Source of the DNA: an uncultured Thalassolituus sp.
GTDB taxonomy: Bacteria; Pseudomonadota; Gammaproteobacteria; Pseudomonadales; Oceanobacteraceae
DNA: 23,674 nucleotides
Assembly (NCBI GenBank): GCA_913054055.1
Contig: CAJXIT010000007.1
Location: 1 to 23,674, forward strand
Direction of reading: 5' to 3'
The notes under the pieces were generated by a model, which was given only the letters and a program-made list of their open reading frames with translations, did not search any database and was not told the origin of the DNA. Below are positions 1-6,972 of the stretch, piece after piece. A program made the position numbers and the translations under genes. Position 1 is the first letter of the stretch. Every line of letters begins with the position of its first letter.

Positions 1-52
1 CCCTGTTACCGCCGTGAAAGGGCGGTGTCCTAGGCCTCTAGACGAACGGGAC
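1..52 (-). tRNA. tRNA-Glu (anticodon UUC), 3' end outside the window
   Basis: Read on the minus strand, the sequence starts GTCCCGTTCGTCTAGAGG and matches the canonical bacterial tRNA-Glu from the acceptor 5' strand through the D arm, anticodon arm and variable region. The anticodon stem is CCGCC/GGCGG around loop CTTTCAC, giving anticodon TTC (UUC). The gene starts at 52 and runs off the left edge before the T arm and the acceptor 3' strand, so those parts cannot be checked. Identification is from the visible arms and close similarity to known tRNA-Glu. Confidence 0.95.
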
Positions 53-93
53 ACTAAGGCTTAAAACGTCAGTCACGTCTTAAGGTGGCGCGC

Positions 94-122
94 ATTTTAT
101 GTATCTCATTGAATTACGTCAA
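94..122 (-). promoter_or_regulatory. Strong sigma70 promoter of tRNA-Glu with GC-rich discriminator
   Basis: On the minus strand there is a -35 box TTGACG (122-117), a 17-base spacer and a -10 box TAAAAT (99-94). A GCGCGCC discriminator follows immediately. GC-rich discriminators are the known mark of stable-RNA promoters under stringent (ppGpp) control. The promoter lies about 40 bases upstream of the mature tRNA 5' end, which leaves a short leader for RNase P to remove. Confidence 0.8.
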
Positions 123-189
123 GTTTTTTCTGAGAAAACTTTTAAAAATACCGTCTACACTTATCTTATATAAGGGAAAATGGAAGCTC

Positions 190-978
190 ATGGATTCATT
201 TGTCATTTTTGGAACACTAATCACCCTCACGCTAGTGGGTAGTATCTTTCTTAAGAGTTATCTAGAAAAGAAGCGTATTGAGCGTGCCCGTGAGCTTGTG
301 GACCTACATGATGATTTACGCCGTATGCAGAATGCTATGGCCATGATCCCAGATTTGTATTTAGACATCCCAACCAAAATCTTCATGATCAAGCGCATCA
401 TTCAATTAATTGAGAAAGTTCAAGAAGTTGGCAACGAAACCGAAGGCCTGACCATTTTAAGCCAAGACCTTGAAGGAAAACTTGCCAAAACTCTCAACAG
501 CAAAGACGACAGTGTTAAACGCTTATCGCAATGGGGAAAAATTGATAACCCTGACACCGCCCATGAAGTTCGCAGCATGGCAAAGTATTTACATGGGCAA
601 ATTCTTAAATGCGTCAAAAGCAATTTAGTGCCGCGAGCTCATGGCGCCAGAGTGGTTAAAAACCTAAAGGTCATCATGCATCGCATTGGTTTAGATTTAA
701 ATTATAATCTGGCTAAAAATGCTTTGCGTGCTAAAAAAATGCGCCCTGCCCTTGGCAAACTTAAGATGGCCAAATCCCTATTATTAAAATCCCCTATTAA
801 ACAGCATTTAAAGTCCCAACTAACAGAGCTTGAAAGCCTAATAAGCAAAACTGAAAAAACGTTGGTGGAAGCCCGTAAGGCCAGTGCACAAGCGACAGCT
901 AATAAACTGTCGTCTGGTATGGACAAAATGGAAGAAGACGAAGCTTGGGATAATAAAAAGAATTTATACGAAGAATAA
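190..978 (+). CDS. Unrecognised membrane-anchored, helix-rich protein
   Basis: The 262-residue product starts with a hydrophobic segment (about residues 4-20), then a basic flank (LEKKRIERAR). The rest is a long charged, probably alpha-helical cytoplasmic part with a Lys/Glu/Ala-rich end (roughly residues 215-262) that could form a coiled coil. The frame is open back to a GTG at 85, but I chose ATG 190. It places the hydrophobic anchor directly at the N-terminus, has GGAAG just upstream, and leaves the tRNA-Glu promoter (94-122) outside the coding region. I see no catalytic motif and do not recognise the family. The gene diverges from tRNA-Glu and converges with the MarR regulator at 1011. 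An inner-membrane protein is likely from the anchor; the function is unknown. Confidence 0.8.
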   Translation: MDSFVIFGTLITLTLVGSIFLKSYLEKKRIERARELVDLHDDLRRMQNAMAMIPDLYLDIPTKIFMIKRIIQLIEKVQEVGNETEGLTILSQDLEGKLAKTLNSKDDSVKRLSQWGKIDNPDTAHEVRSMAKYLHGQILKCVKSNLVPRAHGARVVKNLKVIMHRIGLDLNYNLAKNALRAKKMRPALGKLKMAKSLLLKSPIKQHLKSQLTELESLISKTEKTLVEARKASAQATANKLSSGMDKMEEDEAWDNKKNLYEE

Positions 979-1010
979 TTGGCGCACGTGCCAATTGCTG
1001 AAACAATCTA

Positions 1011-1454
1011 TCACTGCGCTTTATCAAACAATACCTTGAGTAATTCTCGGGTTTTAATCACATCCTCTTCTTTGACACCTGTTTCGCATAAAAGCTTTTC
1101 AGGTACCCTTTTAGCCTGACTTTTAAGTGAATCCCCAAGAGGTGCAAGTCGTATCCACACCTGACGCTCATCTTCATTGCTGCGCTGGCGTTGAATAAGG
1201 TGCTTACTTTCTAATCGCTTTAATAACGGCGTTAAGGTACCACTGTCTAATTTAAGACAATTGCCCAAATGGGTAACGGTAAATTTATGCCCCATGGGTT
1301 GCTCCCACAACACCAACATCACTAAATACTGAGGGTAAGTGAGATCTAACGGCTTTAGTAATGGCTGATACAATTTTGTCATTAACCGGGAGGCACTATA
1401 AAGCTGAAAACACAATTGGTTATCAAGTTTTAATAATTCATCTGCTTTAGCCAT
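1011..1454 (-). CDS. ospR: MarR-family thiol-based peroxide sensor, OspR/OhrR type
   Basis: This is a 147-residue winged-helix repressor. The N-terminal signature LDNQLCFQLYSASR carries the reactive Cys15 of the OhrR/OspR branch, whose oxidation by peroxides releases DNA. The winged helix covers about residues 45-105 (LDSGTLTPLLKRLE recognition region, then NEDERQVWIRL wing). The start is ATG 1454 with AGGGAG upstream. It lies 75 bases downstream of the glutathione peroxidase on the same strand, separated by a hairpin. In Pseudomonas, OspR is encoded next to a glutathione peroxidase, with msrB and an aminotransferase close by, and all three occur in this window. I therefore prefer OspR to OhrR; no ohr gene is visible here. 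The family is certain; the paralogue name rests on context. Confidence 0.88.
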   Translation of the reverse strand: MAKADELLKLDNQLCFQLYSASRLMTKLYQPLLKPLDLTYPQYLVMLVLWEQPMGHKFTVTHLGNCLKLDSGTLTPLLKRLESKHLIQRQRSNEDERQVWIRLAPLGDSLKSQAKRVPEKLLCETGVKEEDVIKTRELLKVLFDKAQ

Positions 1455-1488
1455 TGTTCACTCCCTGTTCATGTATTCAACCATTATA

Positions 1489-1517
1489 AAGTAGCTCACA
1501 CACATTGCGAGCTACTT
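1489..1517 (-). terminator. Hairpin between gpx and the MarR gene (weak terminator or attenuator)
   Basis: AAGTAGCTC and GAGCTACTT form a perfect 9-bp stem around an 11-base loop, 13 bases after the gpx stop codon. On the minus strand the stem is followed by TATAATGG rather than a run of T, so termination would be partial. That TATAAT could also serve as a -10 box for the regulator, but no good -35 box lies upstream of it. Confidence 0.45.
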
Positions 1518-1529
1518 AAAGTTCGTGCG

Positions 1530-2012
1530 CTATGCGCCTAACAAACTTGCCACGTCTTTTTGGATATCTTCAGGCTTTGAGGTCGGCGCATAACGCTTAA
1601 CCACCTCACCTTTTTGGTTAATCAGAAATTTGGTGAAATTCCATTTTATTTTTTTGGTGCCCAAAATGCCTTTAGCACTAGATTTTAAGAAAGTATAAAG
1701 AGGATGCTCACCCTCTCCGTTTACTTCAATCTTTGAAAACATTGGAAAACTCACGCCGTAATTTTTCATACAAAAACCAGCGATTTCAGAGTCAGAACCC
1801 TTATCTTGCTGTGCAAATTGATTGCAAGGGAAACCCAAAACTTCTAACCCCTTTTCATTTAAATCTTTGTACATGTTTTCTAGGCCTTCAAATTGTGGCG
1901 TAAACCCACATTTACTGGCTGTATTAACAATCAAAAGCACCTTACCTTCGAATTCAGATAGATTGCGCTCAGCACCCTGGATGTCTGTGGCAGAAAAGTC
2001 ATATACCGACAT
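1530..2012 (-). CDS. Glutathione peroxidase family protein (thioredoxin-type, Cys)
   Basis: This 160-residue protein reduces hydrogen peroxide and organic hydroperoxides. Visible family features are NTASKCGFTPQ with the peroxidatic Cys35, FPCNQF followed by the AQQD segment bearing the catalytic Gln (about 69), a second Cys in IAGFC (about 79) at the usual resolving position, and KWNFTKF with the catalytic Trp and Asn. It has Cys instead of selenocysteine and the short loop form. Such bacterial enzymes usually use thioredoxin rather than glutathione. I chose ATG 2012, with CGGAG 7 bases upstream, over the upstream ATG at 2054. The longer form would add 14 residues without family support and would run through the palindrome at 2047-2060. 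Confidence 0.93.
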   Translation of the reverse strand: MSVYDFSATDIQGAERNLSEFEGKVLLIVNTASKCGFTPQFEGLENMYKDLNEKGLEVLGFPCNQFAQQDKGSDSEIAGFCMKNYGVSFPMFSKIEVNGEGEHPLYTFLKSSAKGILGTKKIKWNFTKFLINQKGEVVKRYAPTSKPEDIQKDVASLLGA

Positions 2013-2046
2013 GATTAACTCCGTTGTCTTAAATTGACATAAATTA

Positions 2047-2060
2047 AATTGCACACAATT
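2047..2060. promoter_or_regulatory. Candidate OspR/OhrR operator upstream of gpx
   Basis: AATTG-CACA-CAATT is a perfect inverted repeat with further partial A/T symmetry on both sides (6 of 8 positions match over the extended arms). It lies 35 bases upstream of the gpx start. AT-rich palindromes containing AATTG/CAATT are typical of MarR-type OhrR sites. Control by the neighbouring regulator is inferred. Confidence 0.5.
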
Positions 2061-2124
2061 AATTTAACCAAGATTCAAACCTTTGTCTACAGCTGAGTAC
2101 AAAATGTACACTAGATTTTGTTAT

Positions 2125-3129
2125 TTAAGGGGTGCGGCGCTTGCGGAACTGCATAGGCGACATAGCGTGATGCTCTGAGAAAAAGTGATTGAACGAACTT
2201 TGCTCTTTAAAGCCCAAAACCTGACTGATTTCTAGGGCCGACAGGTTAGAGTAACTTAAATAATCCTCTGCTAGGGTTAAACGGGTTTTCGTGACGATCT
2301 GATTGTATGTGACGCCCTCTTTCACTAAGCGCCTCTGAAAAGTTCTAAGGGTAAGCTGAAAGTGCTCTGCCACATCCTGAAGCTTAGGGCTGCCTAACCC
2401 CAGTCTGTTTTGTAAGAATGCTGCAACCTGGGTACTTAGGGAATGATCCGCTTGAGCCACAGACTTACCTGAAAAGCCTAACAGCTGATTTGGCCAAGCC
2501 AATACGTCATCCGCTACCAAAATGCTGTTCATGCCATGGGAGAACACGCAGCGACTACCATAGACACGGCCATATTCAATGGAAGCTCCAGATTTAAAGC
2601 TTTTAGGCTTTGCATGAATGAATGTGGTTTCTAATATGGGCAAAGACCGACCGGCTAACTGCTGAGCAAACTCTATGATGCCTGCCAGAATACTTTCAAC
2701 CAGCACCCCTGCCATAGGATGCATTTGATAATGGCACTTCCATATTAAACGCACACACCCTTGCTCACGCACTACCTGAGAGAAACCTAAGTTTTGCACA
2801 AACCCTTCAAGATCTAACACCAACCATAAAGCATCCCCTATGGTTTGAGCTTGCATTAAAGCTTCACCAAGCACACTGAAGCTGTCTAAATCCATATTCC
2901 GGCCAAGATGCAGCCCAAAGTACTCATCCTGTAAAATTCGCTGAGCGTTTTTAATTAAAGAAAAATAATCATCCGCGGATGGATTAACAGAAGGCGAACA
3001 CAATTCAGAAGTTGATATACCCTGACTTTTGGCCAGTTCTTGCAATGAAGCACCCGCTGACGAATAGGTTTTAATAAGCGCGGATGTGTACTCACCTACT
3101 ACAAACCCTTTATCCAACTTTGTCAGCAT
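2125..3129 (-). CDS. AraC-family transcriptional regulator with arabinose-binding-like sensor domain
   Basis: The 334-residue product has an N-terminal ligand-sensing region of the type found in OruR/VirS-like AraC regulators (roughly residues 20-200, including the LGEALMQAQTIGDAL stretch). The C-terminal double helix-turn-helix covers about residues 235-332 (LTLRTFQRRLVKEGVTYNQI, then ALEISQVLGFKEQSSFNHFF). I chose ATG 3129 because GAGGG lies 5 bases before it. The in-frame GTG 3147 and ATG 3144 have no ribosome binding site. It is divergent from the fatty-acid hydroxylase at 3323, and their shared gap holds a direct repeat suited to AraC binding. It probably controls the hydroxylase. The ligand is unknown; a lipid or fatty acid would fit. 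Confidence 0.88.
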   Translation of the reverse strand: MLTKLDKGFVVGEYTSALIKTYSSAGASLQELAKSQGISTSELCSPSVNPSADDYFSLIKNAQRILQDEYFGLHLGRNMDLDSFSVLGEALMQAQTIGDALWLVLDLEGFVQNLGFSQVVREQGCVRLIWKCHYQMHPMAGVLVESILAGIIEFAQQLAGRSLPILETTFIHAKPKSFKSGASIEYGRVYGSRCVFSHGMNSILVADDVLAWPNQLLGFSGKSVAQADHSLSTQVAAFLQNRLGLGSPKLQDVAEHFQLTLRTFQRRLVKEGVTYNQIVTKTRLTLAEDYLSYSNLSALEISQVLGFKEQSSFNHFFSEHHAMSPMQFRKRRTP

Positions 3130-3172
3130 TGCCGCCCTCGTCATCACTAGTCATTAAGGATAGATCTAAAAG

Positions 3173-3207
3173 TGTCACCTTAAAACAAGAACATGTCATT
3201 TTAAAGC
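3173..3207. promoter_or_regulatory. Direct repeat, candidate AraC-type binding site
   Basis: TGTCACCTTAAAAC (3173-3186) and TGTCATTTTAAAGC (3194-3207) match at 11 of 14 positions. They are spaced 21 bases start to start, i.e. two helical turns on the same DNA face, as expected for an AraC-type dimer. The site lies in the gap between the AraC regulator and the hydroxylase. A run of AAATA repeats (about 3243-3268) follows towards the hydroxylase. Confidence 0.45.
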
Positions 3208-3322
3208 AATTATTATTCATTCATTACAGGAAGCCTTAATTAACAATAAAAATAAAAATAAAAAACCGTAATTCATCGTATTCAACACTGAGTCGCTGAC
3301 ATAGACCCGGAGAGATCCCACC

Positions 3323-4168
3323 ATGGAAATCGTTTCATACTTTCTCGAAACCTGGAGCAGCTTTTATCAAGACCCTTGGTTTTGGCAGTTCCCAATGACA
3401 ACCTTAGCCATCAGCGCCAGTATCTTTTTATTATTTGCACTGCCTTGGACACTGATTGCTTGGAAGGACCCAGAATCATTACGAAAATATAAGATTCAGG
3501 ATAAAGCGTTTGAGCTAGATAAATTCTTTTGGCCTTCTATTGGTCGAATGCTCATTAACAACCTGATTTTAGTGGCCTTATTGATTGTCTCTTGGCCCAT
3601 CATCAAATTATCAGGTGTACACAACGGGGAATTACCTGTTTGGTACATCATTGTTGCTCAAATAATCTTTTTTATTTTCATGGACGATTTTCTGTATTAC
3701 TGGATGCACCGCTGGTTTCACGAAAATAAGTTTTTGTTAAAACATGTTCATAGTGTGCATCATAGAATTCGCAATACCTGTGGTATTAATGGCAACTACA
3801 TGCACTGGATAGAATTCAGCGCTACGGCAACACTCATGTTGCTGGGACCCATGTTAATTGGCGCCCATTTATATGTGGTGTGGATTTGGGTGGTGATTCG
3901 CCAATTTGAAGCGGTGGATGGCCATGCAGGTTATGACATTCCATGGAACCCTGCCCATTGGCTCCCCCTGTATGAAGGCCCTGTTTACCACGACTTTCAT
4001 CACGCAAAATTCAAAGGCAACTACGCAGGGTTTTTACCTTACCTTGATCGCTTTATGGGCAACACATATGTGAAAGAGTACTTAACGTATTTGAAAGGCA
4101 AGCGCTTAGGATTAAAGCCACTAGAAGTGGCAAAAGGTATAAAAGCTAAGCAGACGTTTGAGGGTTAG
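3323..4168 (+). CDS. Membrane fatty-acid hydroxylase / sterol-desaturase family protein
   Basis: This is a 281-residue integral membrane di-iron enzyme. Hydrophobic spans lie at about 25-46, 78-97, 107-124 and 165-193. The three histidine motifs are HRWFH (129-133), HSVHH (143-147) and HDFHH (223-227), with an additional DGHAG (199-203). This is the complete metal-binding set of the superfamily, which uses O2 to hydroxylate or desaturate lipids. The substrate cannot be told from sequence: fatty acid, sterol-like lipid or hopanoid are all possible. The start ATG has a GGAG about 11 bases upstream. It is divergent from the AraC regulator, which probably controls it, and convergent with msrB. 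The pair lies between gpx and msrB. Confidence 0.9.
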   Translation: MEIVSYFLETWSSFYQDPWFWQFPMTTLAISASIFLLFALPWTLIAWKDPESLRKYKIQDKAFELDKFFWPSIGRMLINNLILVALLIVSWPIIKLSGVHNGELPVWYIIVAQIIFFIFMDDFLYYWMHRWFHENKFLLKHVHSVHHRIRNTCGINGNYMHWIEFSATATLMLLGPMLIGAHLYVVWIWVVIRQFEAVDGHAGYDIPWNPAHWLPLYEGPVYHDFHHAKFKGNYAGFLPYLDRFMGNTYVKEYLTYLKGKRLGLKPLEVAKGIKAKQTFEG

Positions 4169-4190
4169 ATTTTAAAAAACGGTTAAAGAT

Positions 4191-4271
4191 ACTCGTCTCG
4201 GCGAGTGTCAAAGACCGCAATTCCTAGCAATAAGTTACAGTAAATCGGCCAGAGGGCTGGCCTCGTACGAG
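4191..4271. repeat. Hairpins downstream of the hydroxylase, including a half-copy of the two-hairpin repeat
   Basis: Two stems are visible: ACTCG/CGAGT (4191-4206) and GGCCA/TGGCC (4247-4262). The second runs straight into the palindrome CTCGTACGAG (4262-4271). The arrangement ATCG, stem-loop, CTCGTACGAG is also found at 17187-17230 and 17371-17412, so this looks like the left half of that repeat. The hairpins may also end transcription between the convergent hydroxylase and msrB, although no T run follows. Confidence 0.45.
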
Positions 4272-4299
4272 TTTCGCCGTTGCGCAATAATGCTAATTC

Positions 4300-4704
4300 C
4301 TATTCTTCAATAAAGTCCAACGACGCACTATTTACACAATACCGTAAACCCGTTGGCTTTGGCCCATCTGGGAAAACATGGCCCAAGTGCGCATCACATT
4401 GACTGCAGGTAATTTCAGTACGCGTCATCATATGGCTGGTGTCTTTGTGCTCATCTATGGCTTCGGCTTGTCTGGCTTGATAAAAACTCGGCCACCCCGA
4501 ACCACTGTCGTACTTGGTTTCACTATTAAATAACGGTTGACCACAGCAGATACATACATAGGTGCCATCAGAGGTATTAGTATATAACTTACCGGTAAAA
4601 GCCGGTTCCGTGCCCTATTGACGAGTAATACGATAGGTTTCGGAATCTAATTGTTGCTGCCATTGGGCGTCAGTTTTTACTGTCTTTTTTGTATTTTCAG
4701 TCAT
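4300..4704 (-). pseudogene. msrB: msrB, peptide-methionine (R)-S-oxide reductase interrupted by an amber codon
   Basis: The minus-strand frame from ATG 4704 to TAG 4300 encodes a full-length MsrB (134 codons) apart from an in-frame TAG at codon 30 (4617-4615), in the conserved segment YRITRQ-stop-GTEPAFTG where related proteins have Lys or similar. The rest is intact: two zinc CxxC motifs (CICCG and CSQCD), SGSGWPSF, HLGHVFPDG and the catalytic Cys in RYCVNSASLDF. The start has a good AGAGGA site. No ATG, GTG or TTG follows the stop closely enough to restart before the first zinc motif. MsrB repairs oxidised methionine and is encoded here divergently from alaA, as in Pseudomonas. Possible explanations are a recent nonsense mutation, a sequencing error or amber suppression. 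AAG to TAG needs only one base change. Confidence 0.85.
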
Positions 4705-4823
4705 CTGAGAATCCTCTGTCTAAAAACCCAGCTTCAGATTTGGAGCACAGCTAAAATCTAGGTATCATCAGCCACATTATGAATTAATGGCCCTATTTAA
4801 AAAAGCGCCTAGTGACAGGCATT

Positions 4824-4843
4824 TTGCTTTGAATTTAAAGCAA
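4824..4843. promoter_or_regulatory. Inverted repeat upstream of alaA
   Basis: TTGCTTT-GAATTT-AAAGCAA is a perfect 7-bp inverted repeat in the gap between divergent msrB and alaA, 42 bases before the alaA start. It could be an operator or overlap a promoter. I do not recognise a known consensus. Confidence 0.3.
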
Positions 4844-4885
4844 TATTACCCTGTGACTCTTAGTATGCCATAAGGTTTCTATCCC

Positions 4886-6100
4886 ATGCATGACATTCAC
4901 AAGTCCAACAAACTCGCCAACGTGTTTTACGATATTCGAGGGCCCGTATTAGACGCCGCCAAACGCATGGAAGATGAAGGACACCGCATTCTTAAATTAA
5001 ACATCGGCAACCCTGCGCCGTTTGATTTAAAAGCTCCTGATGAAATCTTACAAGATGTCATTCATCAATTACCCAATGCCGAAGGTTACAGCGACAGCAA
5101 AGGGGTGTATTCGGCCCGTAAAGCGGTCATGCAGTATTGCCAGCAAAAAGGCATTACAGGTGTGGACATTGAAGACATTTACCTAGGTAATGGCGTAAGC
5201 GAATTAATCGTCATGTCGCTACAGGGCTTGATCAATAACGGGGATGAAATCCTAATCCCTGCTCCGGACTACCCTTTATGGACAGGAGCGGCAACTTTGG
5301 CCGGTGGCACCCCTGTTCACTATATCTGTGATGAACAATCAAACTGGTACCCAGATATTGATGACATCAAAGCCAAAATCACGCCCAACACCAAAGCCAT
5401 GGTGCTGATAAACCCTAACAACCCCACTGGTGCTCTTTATCCAAAAGAAGTGCTGCTACAGATGTTAGAGGTGGCTCGAGAACACAATCTTGTGGTGTTT
5501 TCTGATGAGATTTACGACAAAATTATTTTTGATGAAGTAGAGCATGTTTCCACCGCATCTTTAGCTGACGATCTACTGATCATTACATTTAACGGTTTAT
5601 CAAAAACCTATCGTTTAGCTGGCTTTCGCAGCGGCTGGCTAGTGGTGAGCGGTGCTAAACACAAAGCCAAAGATTATTTAGAAGGCTTAGAGATGTTAGC
5701 CAGCATGCGTTTGTGTGCCAATGTGCCAGCCCAATACGCCATTCAAACCGCACTAGGGGGTTATCAAAGTATTCAAGACTTGGTCAAACCCGGTGGACGC
5801 ATTTATGAGCAGCGCATGTTAAGTCACAAGCTGATCAATGACATTCCTGGCTTAAGCTGCACCCTGCCACAAGGCGCCCTTTACAGTTTTGTAAAAATGG
5901 ATCAAAAGAAATTCAACATTAAAAACGATGAGCAAATGGTTCTGGACTTATTAGAACAAGAAAAAATTCTTGTGGTACATGGCCAAGCCTTCAACTGGCA
6001 CCAACCTGATCATTTTAGAATTGTGTTTCTACCGAGAACTGATGACTTATCAGATGCCATTGGAAAAATGGCTAAATTCTTTGATCGCTATAAACAATAG
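4886..6100 (+). CDS. alaA: Glutamate-pyruvate aminotransferase AlaA
   Basis: This 404-residue class I/II PLP-dependent aminotransferase makes alanine from pyruvate with glutamate as amino donor, in the cytoplasm. The length matches E. coli AlaA (about 405). Visible fold-type I motifs are LNIGNPAPF (substrate pocket), YSDSKGVYSAR, INPNNPTGALY, SDEIYDKI with the Asp that contacts the PLP ring nitrogen, the Schiff-base Lys in NGLSKTYRLAGFRSGW, and FRIVFLPR with the carboxylate-binding Arg. The opening SNKLANVFYDIRGPV is very typical of AlaA. The ribosome binding site is weak (AAGG about 11 bases before ATG). The 139-residue ORF starts 33 bases downstream and is probably co-transcribed. Confidence 0.95.
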   Translation: MHDIHKSNKLANVFYDIRGPVLDAAKRMEDEGHRILKLNIGNPAPFDLKAPDEILQDVIHQLPNAEGYSDSKGVYSARKAVMQYCQQKGITGVDIEDIYLGNGVSELIVMSLQGLINNGDEILIPAPDYPLWTGAATLAGGTPVHYICDEQSNWYPDIDDIKAKITPNTKAMVLINPNNPTGALYPKEVLLQMLEVAREHNLVVFSDEIYDKIIFDEVEHVSTASLADDLLIITFNGLSKTYRLAGFRSGWLVVSGAKHKAKDYLEGLEMLASMRLCANVPAQYAIQTALGGYQSIQDLVKPGGRIYEQRMLSHKLINDIPGLSCTLPQGALYSFVKMDQKKFNIKNDEQMVLDLLEQEKILVVHGQAFNWHQPDHFRIVFLPRTDDLSDAIGKMAKFFDRYKQ

Positions 6101-6133
6101 CTTGATGTTCATTGGCATTCGTTAGGCAGAAAT

Positions 6134-6553
6134 ATGATTGATGTAAACATAGACGACTTTTATCACGACATTGCAGTAACGTTACTGAGTTTATATCAGC
6201 AGTTCCCGCAAAAAGTCAGCCTATACATTGAAGATATCTGCGGCCCAGATGAAGCGGATGAATTTGGATTGCATAGCCCAAGGTATTTATCCTGCATTGG
6301 CGCGCTCACCTGGCTTCATGATGAAGGCTACATACGCTATAGAGACATCGTCAAACAAGAGGCGGCAGAAGAATGCACCCTAGCATCGAAAGCCTTTACC
6401 AAATTGGCCTTCCCAAAAATAGGTAAAGATGGAAAAGAGGCAAGCTCAATTGAAAAGCAACAAAGTTCATTAGTGTTTCGACTGCATGATGCAGTGAAAG
6501 ACCAAGACAGCATAGCTGTGCGAGATTTAATAGAAGCGCATTTTTTGAGTTAG
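6134..6553 (+). CDS. Unrecognised small acidic protein downstream of alaA
   Basis: A 139-residue soluble protein with no signal peptide or membrane segment. It starts at ATG 6134 with AGG about 8 bases upstream. The middle (LHSPRYLSCIGALTWLHDEGYIRYRD, about residues 47-72) reads like a helix followed by a wing, as in small winged-helix domains. A helical C-terminus follows (LVFRLHDAVKDQDSIAVRDLI). I cannot name a family. It follows alaA after 33 bases with no terminator in between, so an operon is likely. It is followed by a cluster of REP elements. Confidence 0.75.
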   Translation: MIDVNIDDFYHDIAVTLLSLYQQFPQKVSLYIEDICGPDEADEFGLHSPRYLSCIGALTWLHDEGYIRYRDIVKQEAAEECTLASKAFTKLAFPKIGKDGKEASSIEKQQSSLVFRLHDAVKDQDSIAVRDLIEAHFLS

Positions 6554-6570
6554 CTATTTTTGAGATTGAC

Positions 6571-6661
6571 TGTAGGAGGCTGCTCGCAGGCGACCCAGTT
6601 TTTATCGCGCAATACAATTTAATTACCTTAGACTCTGGTCGCGTGCAAGCACCCTCCTACA
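6571..6661. repeat. REP-type inverted pair (units 1 and 2)
   Basis: Unit 1 (6571-6597, plus) begins TGTAGGAGGCTGCTCGCAGG. Unit 2 (6635-6661, minus) reads TGTAGGAGGGTGCTTGCACG in the opposite sense. Both have the TGTAGGAG head and GCGACC-type tail of Pseudomonas-like REP elements. The pair faces inward across 37 bases and could fold as one long hairpin. Confidence 0.75.
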
Positions 6662-6671
6662 GATATTTCCA

Positions 6672-6698
6672 CTCGTACGAGGGCAGCCCCTGCCCGAT
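6672..6698. repeat. Right half of the two-hairpin dispersed repeat
   Basis: The 27-base stretch begins CTCGTACGAG and continues with GGGCAG-CCC-CTGCCC, a perfect 6-bp stem, ending in GAT. It is identical, base for base, to 17386-17412. The left hairpin module found there is absent here. It lies between REP units 2 and 3. Confidence 0.7.
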
Positions 6699-6772
6699 AT
6701 TTAATAATATTAAATCCAGTTATAGGTTGATGCTGAGGCACGAAGCTCAACATGACAATCACGCAACACTGA

Positions 6773-6796
6773 TTCGCTTGCTAGCAAGCTCCTACA
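6773..6796 (-). repeat. REP-type unit 3, single
   Basis: On the minus strand this reads TGTAGGAGCTTGCTAGCAAG and ends CGAA. The core CTTGCTAGCAAG is a perfect 12-base palindrome. It is closest to the classic Pseudomonas REP form. Confidence 0.7.
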
Positions 6797-6815
6797 TTTA
6801 TTAGCCCCTATTACA

Positions 6816-6887
6816 TGTGGGAGGGCGCTTGCGCGCGATACATCTTTTCAGGTTTAAGCTCTGGTCGCCTGCAGGCAGCCTCCTACA
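6816..6887. repeat. REP-type inverted pair (units 4 and 5)
   Basis: Unit 4 (6816-6839, plus) starts TGTGGGAGGGCGCTTGCGCG. Unit 5 (6861-6887, minus) reads TGTAGGAGGCTGCCTGCAGG on its own strand. They face inward, as units 1 and 2 do. With the other units and the hairpin repeat, they fill most of the gene-free stretch 6554-6972; nothing else was seen there. Confidence 0.72.
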
Positions 6888-6972
6888 TTCATTAGAAGCC
6901 ATGAGCAGCATACAGTTTTATAAATTCCATTCGCCCTGTACCCAAGGCAATCGCACTTAAACAACCCACCCA

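Noticed and set aside
85..189. N-terminal extension of the first gene from GTG 85
   Set aside because: It overlaps the tRNA-Glu promoter, adds a basic, hydrophobic string before a natural anchor, and a better start exists at 190.
6396..6617. Open frame of 73 codons on the minus strand
   Set aside because: It is a shadow of the 139-residue gene and runs into REP unit 1, with no supporting signal.
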